A stretch of 64,000 nt of DNA from Climacteris rufus (lineage: Eukaryota; Chordata; Aves; Passeriformes; Climacteridae). Made by a program: the position numbers and the translations under genes. Positions 26,501-38,380 of this stretch are shown in pieces. Numbering within the stretch: position 1 is the first letter of the stretch; each line of letters begins with the position of its first letter. The notes below the pieces were generated by a model that worked only from the letters and a program-made list of their open reading frames with translations, had not been told where the DNA came from and did not search any database. The stretch spans positions 755,385-819,384 of the forward strand of contig VZRZ01008248.1 of NCBI GenBank assembly GCA_013398175.1, in the 5' to 3' direction.

Positions 26501-27799
26501 AAAGCAGGCGGTTGGTGAAGGGAAGGAAAAAAGCAACTTGTGGGGAGAGTACATGTTGCTAATTCTTAGTGTCACTTCATCAGCTAGGTAATAAGAAGAG
26601 AGAGGAGACAAGACAAAAGTTGTCTCAGCACTCCGAGTTGTACGGTCATAGCTTGGGTGCTTCTGGTCTTCCAGCATGACTTGGAGGAGACATTAATAAC
26701 ATTGCTCACAAAATGAACATCTGGAACAATTCTTAAATATTTATGCCCCTAATTATCATATTGTTGCTGGTGTTAGTATTTGACAAAATGATTATTCTGT
26801 GCTGTAGTTCAGAATGTATTTACTTATTGAATCAAAAAAGTGTCTTGCTGGCTTTCATTAGATGAGATCCCTGTTTTCATGACAAAAAATTGCAACTCAA
26901 TTCTGATTAAGAGTATGTAAGCCAATTCTCATGTTAATTGGTCCCAAAGAAAATGATGGATGTTACATTTTCCTGTACATACATATTATGTTTCCCCTCA
27001 TCTGTCACCTACTAAATAATCAATGCTCATTCTCTTGTTCTATTTCTGTCAACTTGTGACAGCAATATTCATCTCATGACTTTGAAAACAATGAGGGAAG
27101 AACCATTCGACAGCTTTAATGTTTGTAGATAATTGAAGTGGGAGGAAGGTTGTGAGTTGCAGCATTACATGCTGCTCTCTGCACACTTGAATAAAGAATA
27201 CTCACAGATCATTAGAAATGATCTCCTAAACTGTCCAGTGTGTATGTAGGGATGTGTAAAGTAATCTTGGGACTTTGATTACTTTTTCTAAAAGCCTGTT
27301 GGCTGCTTTGCAAGAGCTAAGTAAACTTGCAAAATGCCACTGATTCTGTATTGGAAAAATAATACGAGGAAGCTTTAGGAGGGGTTGGTGTTATAAATTT
27401 TGGTAATTATTTTATCCTTTGAGTGACAAAGTGAGTTTCTCCTGAATGTTTTGACTTCTGTTTGTTCTTTTTTAATCAGGTACTCTCATAGGTTGAATAA
27501 TTAAAATGCATAGCTAGTGTTTAAAGGGGAAAAAATTGCTGTTTACACTTAAGCAGTACTTAAAGATACTGTTTTAACTGGTATTGCTTATTTTTTAAAT
27601 TATACAGGTGAAGCATGTTTCGCTCTTTCCCTTGGGTAGCTATTCAACTGCGTGACAGCCTGAATTTACGTGTTTGGTACTGTATGGTCAGCCTTTTCTT
27701 ACTGCTTGAGTTTGTCCTGTTATTGTGACCATGACTATTAGAATTATTTTGCTTTTCTTGTTGTGTGGTTCAGATGAGGAGGTAATTCAAACGAAGTAA

Positions 27800-27834
27800 T
27801 CTTTAAGTTGAACCTTTAAGTTGAATCTTTAAGT
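27800..27834. repeat. Tandem repeat, 13-bp unit, about 2.7 copies
   Basis: tctttaagttgaa, cctttaagttgaa and tctttaagt follow directly on one another. Confidence 0.9.
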
Positions 27835-28971
27835 GTTTTGGTTTCCACTGCTATTCATGCTTTGGCAAAATGTTTGCTTTTTTGAATTTATTAAAGAAGA
27901 ATACTTAGTTAATTGACTAAGTTTGTATTGTGTTTTAAATTTGTGTCTGTCAGTTCAGATCCGGTATCTGTTTTAGTTTTGAATTTCTGTTTATACTGGA
28001 TGACCAGCTGAGTGAGTTCTCATGCCCATAACTGTGATTATGAATGAAAAATTTGTTCCTGAAATACTCTGCTTCACCTCAACTTCCTGTTTCTGTTACC
28101 ATTCTTACTAGCAAATTCATTTACCACCATGTATTTGGAAAAGGCTGGAGGAAAGGCATGAATACAGCTAAAAGCAACCTTTTTCATTGGAAACAATTTT
28201 GTAGGAAAAATACTGCGTGTCCTGATAAAAACTTAACAAGTTTCTCTTCTTTGTTATGTTTTAAATTAATTTGTTACCATTTTGCATTGTGAGACTAGTA
28301 TTTAGGTGACCAAAATCTTAGCTTTTCACTTGATCTGGTTTGTCAAATGCAAGTGAAATTTGTCTTGAGCAATGGGGTGATAATACTCACAAACAGTTCC
28401 AAATGGTATCAGTTTCTCCACCAAACTGCAGTACCTTGTCCAAATTGCTTCTGGTCTCTTCAGTTTCTGAGCAGGAGCAGCCAGCAGTGCTATGTTTAGT
28501 GCTACCCTTCCCAAATTGGAAAATAAACATTCCATAGATACTGCACATGAGAAAACACTATGCTGCTGGAATGTATGCTATTTTAGAAGAAAGATAAAAC
28601 TGTGGTTTGGAATACCTTCTCTTCCATGAGAAATTCATAGTACTGGTATATTTTTCTTTCCACAAGTGTTAGTGTGCTAACCCCTGTATTTTGGTCAAGT
28701 TCCAACTTGAACAATTACTTTCTTCTCACTGAAATTCTCCTGCGTTCTTTATTGAATATAATATTCTTCACTTCCTCTGCAAAGCTATTGAGGGTGATGG
28801 TGTGAATGCTAAGGGTTGCCAGGTTTTAATTCAAAGGTACTACAGCAAAGTCCTGCTTGTGAAACCCAGCTCTAACTATTTGCATACTGTCATTTTAGGC
28901 TTGTGTTTTGTAAGAACAGTATTGGAAGTGTAATTGTTATTACCACTCTCTTTATACCAAATGTGTAGGGT

Positions 28972-29040
28972 CTTTTTTTTGGAGGGCAGGTATTTGTTTG
29001 GTGTTTGTTTTCTTTTGGTTTTTTTATGGTTGGGGATGGT
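28972..29040 (+). repeat. G/T-rich low-complexity tract
   Basis: T8, ggaggg, ttggtgtttg, ttttggttttttt and ggttggggatgg in series, with few A or C bases. Confidence 0.8.
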
Positions 29041-32000
29041 GCATGTTGACTCCATTTGTAACTCAGCTGTCAACAAAATGAGCTCTTTTGAGATGGCTTA
29101 TGTGGTATATGTAATATATTGGTCTCTGATACAGTGTACAGAAATATTCACTTGTATCTGGTAAGAACAGTTTGTTAATATGATGAGATTTGTAGGCTAG
29201 CTGCAGCTTGCTGTCCTGTCTCAAATGAAGCTTCTTCTCAAACCAAAGTTGTCAGACACTCTGATTCTCCGTTAGACCTCACTAATGCAAATGTTTTGCT
29301 GTTTGGGCATTCTGTCACAACTCGACTCTTGACACAGTTGTCCTTATTTCTTACCACTACTTGTTTGCTGCGCCAAATACCCATTTTCTGAGCTCCTGAA
29401 CAGTATGTTGTCTGCTAGGGAGTGACTGAATGTTTCCTCTTATGGAATTCCCTGCTGGTCTATAAGGCTGGATGGAAGCCAAGGGTCTGGTGCCTTTCTG
29501 CAACCTTGCAACTGGTTTGTAAAGGCTTCTGACTGCGTAGAAAAGTCCTTAATTCCTTGCTCACCAGGCTGCAATTGGAAGGAAATATTTTACCTTTTTT
29601 GTTTTATTTTAATGGTTTGTAGAATGTTATGAAGCAATAGGTAACCTCATCTTGATCATTGCTTACTATTCTGCATTTTCTTCTCTAAATATTGGGTAAT
29701 TTCAAAGATCTCAAAACTTTTCCTAGGAGAGGATTTGAGGATTCGCCTTGCTTTTATTGAAATATTTATTTTTGTATTCCAAATGTATGTTTGAATTTTA
29801 CTAAAACCCTGATGCATGAAGGTACAGAAGACAAAGGCCTCTAAAGTATGTGGTGCTGCACTGCATTCAGAAACAAGACTCAAACCAACTGTAATATTAC
29901 TCCTTTCATAAGATCCAATAGAGTCTTGTGCTCTATCCCACAGGACCAGCTTAAATATCGTATTTTCCATTGTTAAAAGTACAGATATAAAATTACAGAG
30001 GCAGGAACAGTCTGTTCTGCAAACTTCTTAGTACTTCAGGGAATTACCTTGATGAGGACTCTGGTCTTTAGGGCACTGTGGTAATATGTGGGACACGGAA
30101 CTGGTAAAATAGCTCTGGTCAAAGTTTCCAGAAGTGCTTAGTGTTGGTGGAAGCTGACTCTAGAGTATGTCTAAGTTCAGTAGGTGTACAGCTGAATCCG
30201 TACTAGATATTTGGAAAAATCTGACCTTACACTGAACAGAATGGCTAGGCTTAAATGTATTTCTCTGCTATTCATATCTCTGAAGTCATAATGAAAACAA
30301 AACTATGCTTGAGGGAAATAGAGTAAACCTGGTTTGATTCAACAAGGCTAGACTAGGAAGCAAACTCTGAGCTTATTCATAAAAGTAGAAAACTGAAGAG
30401 GCTCTGGCTCCAGCGTGTTATGCTGGTTTTGGCTTCTCTATGTGCTTGTAATGTGTGGGTCTGTAAACTTGCCTTTTCTTTGACTGTGTAAGTCCCACCA
30501 TATTATGCAGGACAAACAAGGCTGCCCAGTTGGGAAGCTATTTAGCAAAATATCCATACTGGTGGTGTGATTTTTTTTTTTTGTGGGGTTTAGACTTTCC
30601 TTTGCTCACAGACAGCAGAAATAATTATTTGCGGAATCCTCTGTCCTGCAGTCTGTAAGGGATGCTCACCTGCTTATGCAGAGCAATACTAAACTCATCT
30701 TTTTAAAAAAGAAAAGTGTTTTTCTCTGTGCTAGTAATTCTCCTTAGCACTTCTAAGAAATGACAAGTTAGAAAATGTGTGAGGAATACCTGTACTTGCA
30801 AAGATATACTCCAAAACTTGAATGAAAACTCATTTTCTGCTGTATCAGAGCTACCATTCAGCTTAAGGGCTGTGTTCTGAACACCACTGGCAGGGTTAAA
30901 GTGGTAGAGATTTAGATTCTGCATTCACCAGTAGGCTGTTTTTACGCTTTTTTCTGAAAAAGCATGTTTAGATAGCTCCCTCCTATTCTGGAGAGGCTGC
31001 TTTGATATCTTGTTTTGGCATGTGTGTTGAATGCATTTTTCTTCTACTCTTTCAAACTTGCTTCTCCAATAGTGTCTAGAATAGATGATAGTGATAGACA
31101 TTGAAAATTATTATCTCTTAAAATCCTCCTCCTTCTCTTACTGTTTTCCATGTTGTGACACACACTTAGACTTTTAAATTGCTCCATCTCACAGGTCTTC
31201 TATCATATCTCACTTTGTAAAATATGCAGTCTTTGTGCATTCCTAGAATTGTTTTATTGATGCTCTATGTAAACCTTTTCTTTTCTACATCAACACACAA
31301 ATTCATGTTCCTACAGGAAGCACTGAGATCAGAGCTTTGAAACCTGTGTGTAGGGTGTTACCTGTGGTTATTTGCCTACATATGATCTTGAAAGAGCTAT
31401 TACTTGTGGGCTCTAATAGGGAGAACCAAAGTCTTAAAAACAAACAAAAACTTTATATAATGTGTGAAGGTGTCAAAATGAAGACAAGCTATGAACTTGA
31501 TACAGCTGGGCTGAATACATCTGTTTGAGAACTTTGTCATCTTTTCTGCAAAATAGCTTCTTATTCAGAAGCATGTCCTGAGCATTCAGAGGTTGGTGGC
31601 TGAACCGATCCTCATGAGTGGGGAAGCAGAATTTGGCAGTCTCTGGAGGCTGAAAGGTCTTAAGAACTTTTCTGCAGTTCAAGAATGGCTGCAATGATTG
31701 TTATGTATGTACAGAATCATTTGCTGTAGTTCACTTCTCTGTAGTCTTTCACTTGGCTTTAGTCTTTCATCTGGTGAAACATTAAGCTCCAAACTGTTTG
31801 TACTCAGAAGGTGGAAGGTCATTTTTGCATATGGTATATTTAGTGTCCAAATCAGTGCCAAGTTTCTCCAAAGCTTTCTAACTCTGTGTTCTTCATCCTC
31901 CAAGTGAGGTAATTCCATGTACCTTGGTACTGGGTTGTATAGACAGGTCATCCCAGTCTAGTCTGCATGGTGTGATGGGTCTCTTGGAATGGTGGGTCAG

Positions 32001-33054
32001 AGAGTTTGTTCAGGAGCTGAAATTACTCTATACACTGCCTAAGTGGTGTGGGTGTGCCTGGGACTAAGTGATGGTTATGTTGAGATCACTGCCTGCAGAT
32101 CAGATGTGTGTGCATCTCTTGGCTCTGTTGGGGGTTATTTGTGGGACCTTTGTGTGTTGTTCTCCCATCCCCCAACAAGTGTCCTTAAAACTGTCAAAAT
32201 TAGCAACTAGGTCATAAAATCATCACAGTTAATATAGCCATTTTTTGAGACCTGATTTGGGTCTGGTTTTTATAAATAGAAAGTTGTTGTATTATGGGAT
32301 TTTCTGCTGCTTTGTAGACTTTTGAATACTGGTTGGTATAGCAGGAGCAAGAACTGTGACTGAGTTCAACTTAGAATCAGGAATCACATCCAGAGCAACA
32401 AGCAGCTGCTGGATTGTTTTGCTACTATGCAAGATGTTTTTTTGTAACTACTTTACTGTTGGTTAAGAAGTTCCAATTGCATATTGGAAGGAAAAAATCA
32501 AGCAACACTTGTAAGCTGTTCCCTTCATGGTATCAGGGATGATTGCTTTTAGCTCCTGGTGCTTGTGACTGTCCCTCCACTGGTGCTGGGTGGTTGATTT
32601 AGCTTTGTTTGTTCTGTACAGTTGGTTTTAGGAGTCTAAGGAAGAAGTGTGTGCAAGCTTTCTTCTTCATTGTTTCTCATGTCTGTTTCTTTTGATAACC
32701 AACATGTGTGGCCTGGAAATCTAAGCTGTTCGGGGATATTTTGTTAGTGTAGACTTAAAGGCAACACAGAACCAAGTTTTATTCTGCCCAAGTGTAAAAA
32801 TCTAATGAATGTTTTTACTTTAATTGCTGAGCTCAGGAGTTCTTAGCACATTCATGGGATTTACTGGTTTTGTCTGACTAGTTGAATGGGTGAAGTAACT
32901 ACTGAGAATTTAAGAAAAAGTGTCTAATGGGCCCACTTAATACTTGTTTACAGCAATGGAGTTGTTCTGGGAGACTGTCCTGCTGTACCTGCGCAGTTAA
33001 AACCCTGTTCAACTGTTTTGGCCATATCTACGTCTAACAATGAAATTGAGGTGA

Positions 33055-33151
33055 TACAGAACCACAGAAGGAATCACAGTGGGTCATCTGGTCCTACTTC
33101 CCTGCTTAAGCAGGACCATCCTAGAGCACATGGCACAGGTTTGCATCCAGA
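33055..33151 (-). mobile_element. CR1 LINE 3' part, left piece of a split element
   Basis: The sequence acagaaccacagaaggaatcacag, then ccctgcttaagcaggacc, agagcacatggcacagg and tttgcatccaga is a CR1 3' end read in reverse. It is cut at 33151 by an LTR insertion, and its continuation resumes at 34396. The copy is old and diverged. Confidence 0.88.
33147..33151. repeat. Left target-site duplication of the solo LTR (ccaga)
   Basis: The exact pentamer ccaga immediately before the TG terminus matches the copy at 34396-34400 after the CA terminus. Confidence 0.9.
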
Positions 33152-33312
33152 TGTAGTGGTTTAGCCCCGGCCAAAACGGCTAAGGCCCCACTAAGACTGC
33201 TTTTTTCCTCCCTTCCGAATTGAACTGTGTTACTAAACCCATGATAAGAAATGCTGGTAGAGGAGCAAAATCAGGCTGAGACAAGGTCAGAGCTTTTAAA
33301 TAATAAAGTGAA

Positions 33313-33318
33313 TTTATT
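33313..33318 (-). terminator. Putative LTR polyadenylation signal (AATAAA)
   Basis: AATAAA on the minus strand sits about 160 bases before the LTR end at 33152, a suitable position for the R/U5 region. A plus-strand AATAAA at 33302-33307 overlaps the same AT-rich patch, so the orientation call is not certain. Confidence 0.5.
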
Positions 33319-33464
33319 ACAGAGTAAAAGGAGCGAGCAAAAACAAAGGAACATCTCCCAAACATTCTTTTCTCTGCCGTCCTCCCATTCCGCCCCCCCC
33401 CTTTCCCAAATGCTTCACAGCCCTCTCTCTCCTCCCAGATCATAAGGGGAACCCGGGGAGGGGG

Positions 33465-33472
33465 TTTTATCT
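33465..33472 (-). promoter_or_regulatory. Possible TATA-like box of the solo LTR
   Basis: GATAAAAC on the minus strand lies about 150 bases upstream of the minus-strand AATAAA, a plausible distance for an LTR promoter and R region. This is inferred from position and motif only. Confidence 0.4.
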
Positions 33473-33599
33473 CTAATGAGTTTAGTCCTCAGATGCTCAG
33501 TTGTTTCTTCTTCTTAGCAATTATACCTGGAGGTCTCTCTCTCTCTCCTCCTCTGGCACCATAGCACGGTTTGCAGAAGTTGGCACGCAGCCCGCCCGA

Positions 33600-33960
33600 A
33601 ACTGCTGCCGCTGTTTCCTCCCAAATTAGGCTGGTCCATACTTAGGGTGGGGGTGACTCAAAGCTTCTTTACCTCTCCGACTCCTGCAGTTCAACTCTTT
33701 TAGGAGTAGAAGCCGTTACTGACTGTGTCCATTCCTCACCAGACCAAAGCCCCTTCTGTAGGAGATCACTCCTTTTTACATTGTCTCTGCTTCATCTTTT
33801 GCCATCGGGCTGGTCTTTCTCTTAGGATAGGAATAAAACCAGGCTTCTTTTAACATAATTGACTCCCTTATTGACTCAGGAGTAAAGTCCTTGGTCCCCA
33901 CCAGACACAGCTACTCTTGTGGGAGTTCACTCCCTCCTGCACCGTCTCCGCTCCAAGTTT
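33600..33960. repeat. Imperfect tandem duplication of about 170 bp inside the LTR U3
   Basis: Matching landmarks recur at a fixed spacing: ggctggtc at 33629 and 33808, gcttcttt at 33663 and 33843, ccagac at 33739 and 33901. Linked text such as gagatcactcc/gagttcactcc and ttgtctctgctt/ccgtctccgctc also recurs. The spacing shrinks from about 180 to 162 bases through small indels. A third unit may start near 33945 and break off. Repeated U3 blocks in retroviral LTRs often act as enhancers; whether this one does is unknown. Confidence 0.7.
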
Positions 33961-34395
33961 GATTAAAGTCTCTCACCACAGGCTTTGAAGATGTATCAGT
34001 TCCGATGCTGCAGGAACCTCCTCCTCCATTGCTTCTCTTCTTTGGCAGACTGGCATCATTTGCTGGCTTTCATATCTGATGTTTCACTTATTTTCCCTAG
34101 TTATTTGCTGTACTCCTTCTCCCCTGCCTAATCTACTAACTACATGACTACAGGATTACATGGCGCGCGCGTGCGTACTACAGAGATTGCTTCTTAAATT
34201 TACTGTCGCAGAGGCGTTTCTGTCCTTCCTAATTGGCCCAACTATGGAAAACAGCACATCAATCTTCCAGGAGCCATCAGAGATAGGCCCTGACTGGACA
34301 GCTGTGGGAGCTTCTGGAAGCTCCTTACAGGAGCCATCTTTTGGCCCCTACCACACCCAAAAAGCTAGACCCCCCAAACTTCTCAAACCACGACA

Positions 34396-34400
34396 CCAGA
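34396..34400. repeat. Right target-site duplication of the solo LTR (ccaga)
   Basis: Exact copy of the pentamer at 33147-33151. Both copies are unmutated. It overlaps the first bases of the right-hand CR1 piece. Confidence 0.9.
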
Positions 34401-34475
34401 CAGTTCTCAAATATCTCCAGTGAGGGAGACTCCACAATCTCTCTAGTCAATCTGTTCCAGTGCTCTGTCCCTTGC
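34396..34475 (-). mobile_element. CR1 LINE 3' part, right piece of a split element
   Basis: After the LTR, the CR1 text resumes with ttctcaaatatctccag, gagactccacaatctctc and ctgttccagtgctctgtc, exactly the block expected next to the left piece. Removing the LTR and one copy of ccaga restores a continuous CR1 order. The right edge is approximate. Confidence 0.87.
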
Positions 34476-37400
34476 ATAGCAACTGATACTTCTGACATCA
34501 GGTATCCTGGGTACACCACAGATACCTGGTGCCTTGCTGTCCTCTAATTGCACGGTAATGTCACTAACAGTAACAGTTTTTGCATTTTGAGGGGTTAAAA
34601 TGTGGGGAAGTAATTTCAAACTACTGAATAGCTGTTGTGAAAAACCACACACTGTGTTTGTGAAAGGCTCAGTACCTTGTTGTATGGCAGCACTTAGAAA
34701 CCTTGAGAGATTTTCTTCTCCCAGGACAAGGTGACTGTTACTCACATTTTGAACTTTAGAGTTTTAAAATATCAAGTGCCTTCACATTTAGAGAGTAAAG
34801 ATTGTATGACTATTTTTAAAACAGATGACTAGACGTGATTCTCTGGTTTATAAGCTGATACGTATATTCAGTATATGGAAAGTTGTATGGACAGGAAACT
34901 GCAGATATTTTTTTCTTCCTGTGACCAGTTGGGGTTTCTTAATTTTATTCTTTTTAATGGTGTGATTAACCTGAAGATCAATATGTACAGAATGTTGGCA
35001 TCCCGTTTGAGCTGGCACACCTCATAAAAGCAGGTCATGTCCCAGTGGAGGCTGATGCACCCAGAGGTTGCTGTCCAGTGCACTGCTGTGAGCATGCTCT
35101 GCTTGTACAGCACCTGGGCTGTGAAAAGCGGTGTGCTTTGAGAAGTTGAATCCTATCTCTGCCCTTCTCTGCACAGTTTCTAGTGTTTAACCAGTTTTTT
35201 GAGGGAGCATATGAATCTTTAATGTTGTGGATTCTCATCAGCCATGGGAATATTCCCTGCAGAGAAAGGACTGCTTAATTCATGTCCTCGGCTGCGAGGA
35301 ATTGACTTTCAGGAATTGTGTGCACTGCTTGTGTGTCAGTGCCCACTGTCACTTACTGGGTATTTACCTGAGTTTTAAAGCATTTAACATGATATCCTGA
35401 TGGGACTGGAGAGTGGAGGCTATCTCTGTCTGAGACAATAATCTAAACTAAAATAAAGGGTGAAGGTGGAGGTTGCATCTGTCAGTAATAGCCAGTGGTT
35501 GGGGGCCCTTTAAGCGTATCACAGTTGTTGTAGCCTTCCCCAAAGCAAGCACTACGCCTCATTTTATTTGAAAATAGAAGAACAAAGTACTGCTTAAATA
35601 ATTACTTGATTTTTTACTTATCCAAAAGACTAAAGTTTTATATGATGCAGACAAAAGGCATTCAGCACCTAATCCATGGTGTGGTTAGTGGGGTCCCTGC
35701 CCATCTCAATTGTGAAGATCTGAGGATCAGAGGAAAACTGGCACTTAACTGTTCTTTCCTCCTTAACCAATACTTCTGAATTGTTGGTTTAAAACAAACC
35801 TGTTTACTTCAAATTGCAGGTAATAAATGTATTCACATTGAACTGAAAAGAACTATATGCAAAAGAAATTGAGTTTCATTTAAATGTCAGAAATAAGGAA
35901 ATGTAGAGTTAGGACTTCAACTCTGCCCATAATACAGTTTATTGTACCACATGTTGCAAAGTTTTGGAGATCCTTTCAGTACTCAAGAGGAGTATTGTGA
36001 CTCAAGAATGTAGTCCTAGTGTTAATTTTTCTGGTTTTAGTTTCTTCTTTTTGTCTCTAAGAAAGAGTTGATGGGGTAGGGAGAGGATCATATAGAAATG
36101 TCAAAGTCCAGAAAACAGATGGCAACAGCTTCTTTAGAGTTTTTGTGGTTTATTAGATGAATAAGGATGTGGGGACCTTTTAAAAGCATGTATCCTGGAC
36201 CCAATACCTTATCCTTAGTCCTGAGAGCTCAATATTAATGTTTTGATACAGCTGGGACCTATTACAGTATATAAAAAGCACCACTGATTTAGAGCTCTGT
36301 TTAAATGGCATTTGTGCCTCTTATCAAAGGCTGGCTCCTGATGTGTGCTATGCTAAAAGGGGAAGAAATGTTCCAGGAGTTGCTTTTTTTGCAGGCATCT
36401 CTTGGGGTGAAGTCAATGCTTGGCCTCTGTAGCCCTTTGCTTAGAGGATGGGTCATGTGAAGGACCTCAAGTGGTACAAGGGGTCAGACTTGTTGCTCTT
36501 TCGGTGACTGGCAGCTTGAGAGATGCATATTTTAAAGTGCATAAAGCACAGCAACCTTTTTCTGTACCTTGGCACACTAGGGTCAGATGGAGTTTGTGAA
36601 AACAGGAAAGAGTTGAGCATTTTGTCTCAGTCCCAGGTGTCCCATGGTGTAATGGAGGCAGGTCTGTCATTTCAATGTTTTCCACAGCAGTGCAATTTTT
36701 CTGGGCTCTAGTAACTTAGAGGGCATTGCAGCAAGCCTGGAGAGCTTCACTGAAAAATACAAGTAGCTGATAGAGTGGGCATTGCAAAGGGGAAGGGGAT
36801 TCCTTCAGCCTACCTGGGAGGCTTTGCTCAGTTTTTATAATGTTCCAAATCCATTTTGTTCATGTGTGACACCTGATTCCTCTCTACTATTTTGTGTTTC
36901 TGTGTTCAAAGAACAGAGGTGTTTTTATTGTGGGATTCTGGCATGAGTTGTCTAAACTTGTGCTGGTGTTTTAAGGCGTGCAGCCATTTTATACAAACAC
37001 AGCAATGTATCAAGACAGCAGTATCCAGATGTTGCAAACTGTGTCTTTCACAACCATAGTCTCCTTTTCATATCTGATTTTTCTCTTCTAAAACCACTGT
37101 TTGCTTTTCCTTTTTCCTCATAGACCTTCCACATTTTTCACAGTTGGCTTTCAGTTCATTTTTGGATTTTAGTCTTGCATACCAGGCTGACAGGCTGATC
37201 TGTGATATTGTTGCCAGTTTGTTATGTCTAAGGGAAAATTAGGGTTTTTTTTCCTTTATTGGATATGTACAGCAAAAGCCAATGTTTTACAAGATGGGAG
37301 AGAACAGGAACAGTGGTGGCAGCAGCAATTTAGCTGAAGGTGCAGCAAACAAGCCTAGCTCATGCTCAGTATTCACACTCCAAGTCCAGAATGGGAAGGT

Positions 37401-38380
37401 TGGAAAGAATTTTGGTTTTGGCCTGAGAACAAGAAAAGGATTAAAACCAGTAAACTCATTTTAAGTTTTCTTTCTGAGAAAAACAAGGAACTGAGTGGAG
37501 AATGGGAGTATAGGATGGTGTTTTATGTAGTGATGACTGAAGAGCATAAAAAGACTTTCTTCTATTGTCAATTCTAATTGGAAGCTGGCACTGATTAGCA
37601 AGAGGAAAGAAGTCTAGGAAAGGAAAGACAAATGGGGAATTTTACTGAGCTGCTGAACAAAAGAGAACTTCTGTTCTTCTGTGTTCTAGTGGTTTTAAAG
37701 AAACCTACAAACTGCATACAAACTGTTGTAAATTCTTCTCTCTAAGTGTGAGGTGGGGGAGGATAGGAAGAGGTGAGTACTACGTAACTCTTCCACAGAT
37801 GGTCTCTATGGTTTGTTAGGAATTCCTACACTGTGAGCTTTTGTCTTACTGTTTGAGCAGTAGGGACAGTGACATGAATAAATACTTTAGCTGGAGCTCT
37901 TTAGCAATGAAATCAGAGCACTGGGACCATATCTCTTGGTGAAGATACCTCATTCCTGGTTATGAGAAGATCCTGTTGGAATGTCACACGTCAAATGCTA
38001 GCAGCATGAAGGCTGTTACATGCATTATATAGTGTAATGCACTATACAGGCCTATAAATCATATAGATTTGATTCCTTAAGTCAATGAAATTGTCATGTC
38101 TCTTCAATTTGACACAAACACGCAAAGGTGGGAGTCTGCATGTGGCTTAGTCACACTTTAATTTAAAAAAACATCTTAACAATATGGAAGTCAAGTTGTA
38201 ACGCTGAAGTTGGCAGGTTGCAGAAGCACAGATACAGAGGCAGAAATATCTTCCCTGGCTGGAGATAGTCAGCTGGGAATCTATTTCAGCTTCTTGCCTT
38301 TCACATTCTAAAGAATTTCCAAGGAACAGTAGAAGTAACTGGATGGCTCTGCATCTGTGGTACGTGTTTCACAAGTCTGA

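Larger units (their letters stand above)
33152..34395 (-). mobile_element. Solo LTR of an endogenous retrovirus, 1,244 bp, probably ERVL-like
   Basis: The element starts tgtagtggttt and ends aaaccacgaca. These ends are inverted repeats of each other at 10 of 11 positions and give the canonical TG...CA termini. It is flanked on both sides by ccaga, a 5-bp target duplication, and sits inside a CR1. A 5-bp duplication is usual for ERVL-type elements but does not prove the class. Minus orientation is inferred: on that strand a GATAAAAC TATA-like box (33472-33465) precedes an AATAAA (33318-33313), leaving a U5 of about 150 bases. In plus orientation the only comparable AATAAA would leave an implausible U5 of over 1 kb. 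There are no gag, pol or env remnants, so it is a recombined solo LTR. It is richer in GC and CpG than its surroundings, suggesting a fairly young insertion. Confidence 0.9.

Noticed and set aside
33180..34547. Short frames on both strands between 33.2 and 34.5 kb
   Set aside because: They fall in the solo LTR and the split CR1. No retroviral gene remnant was recognised.
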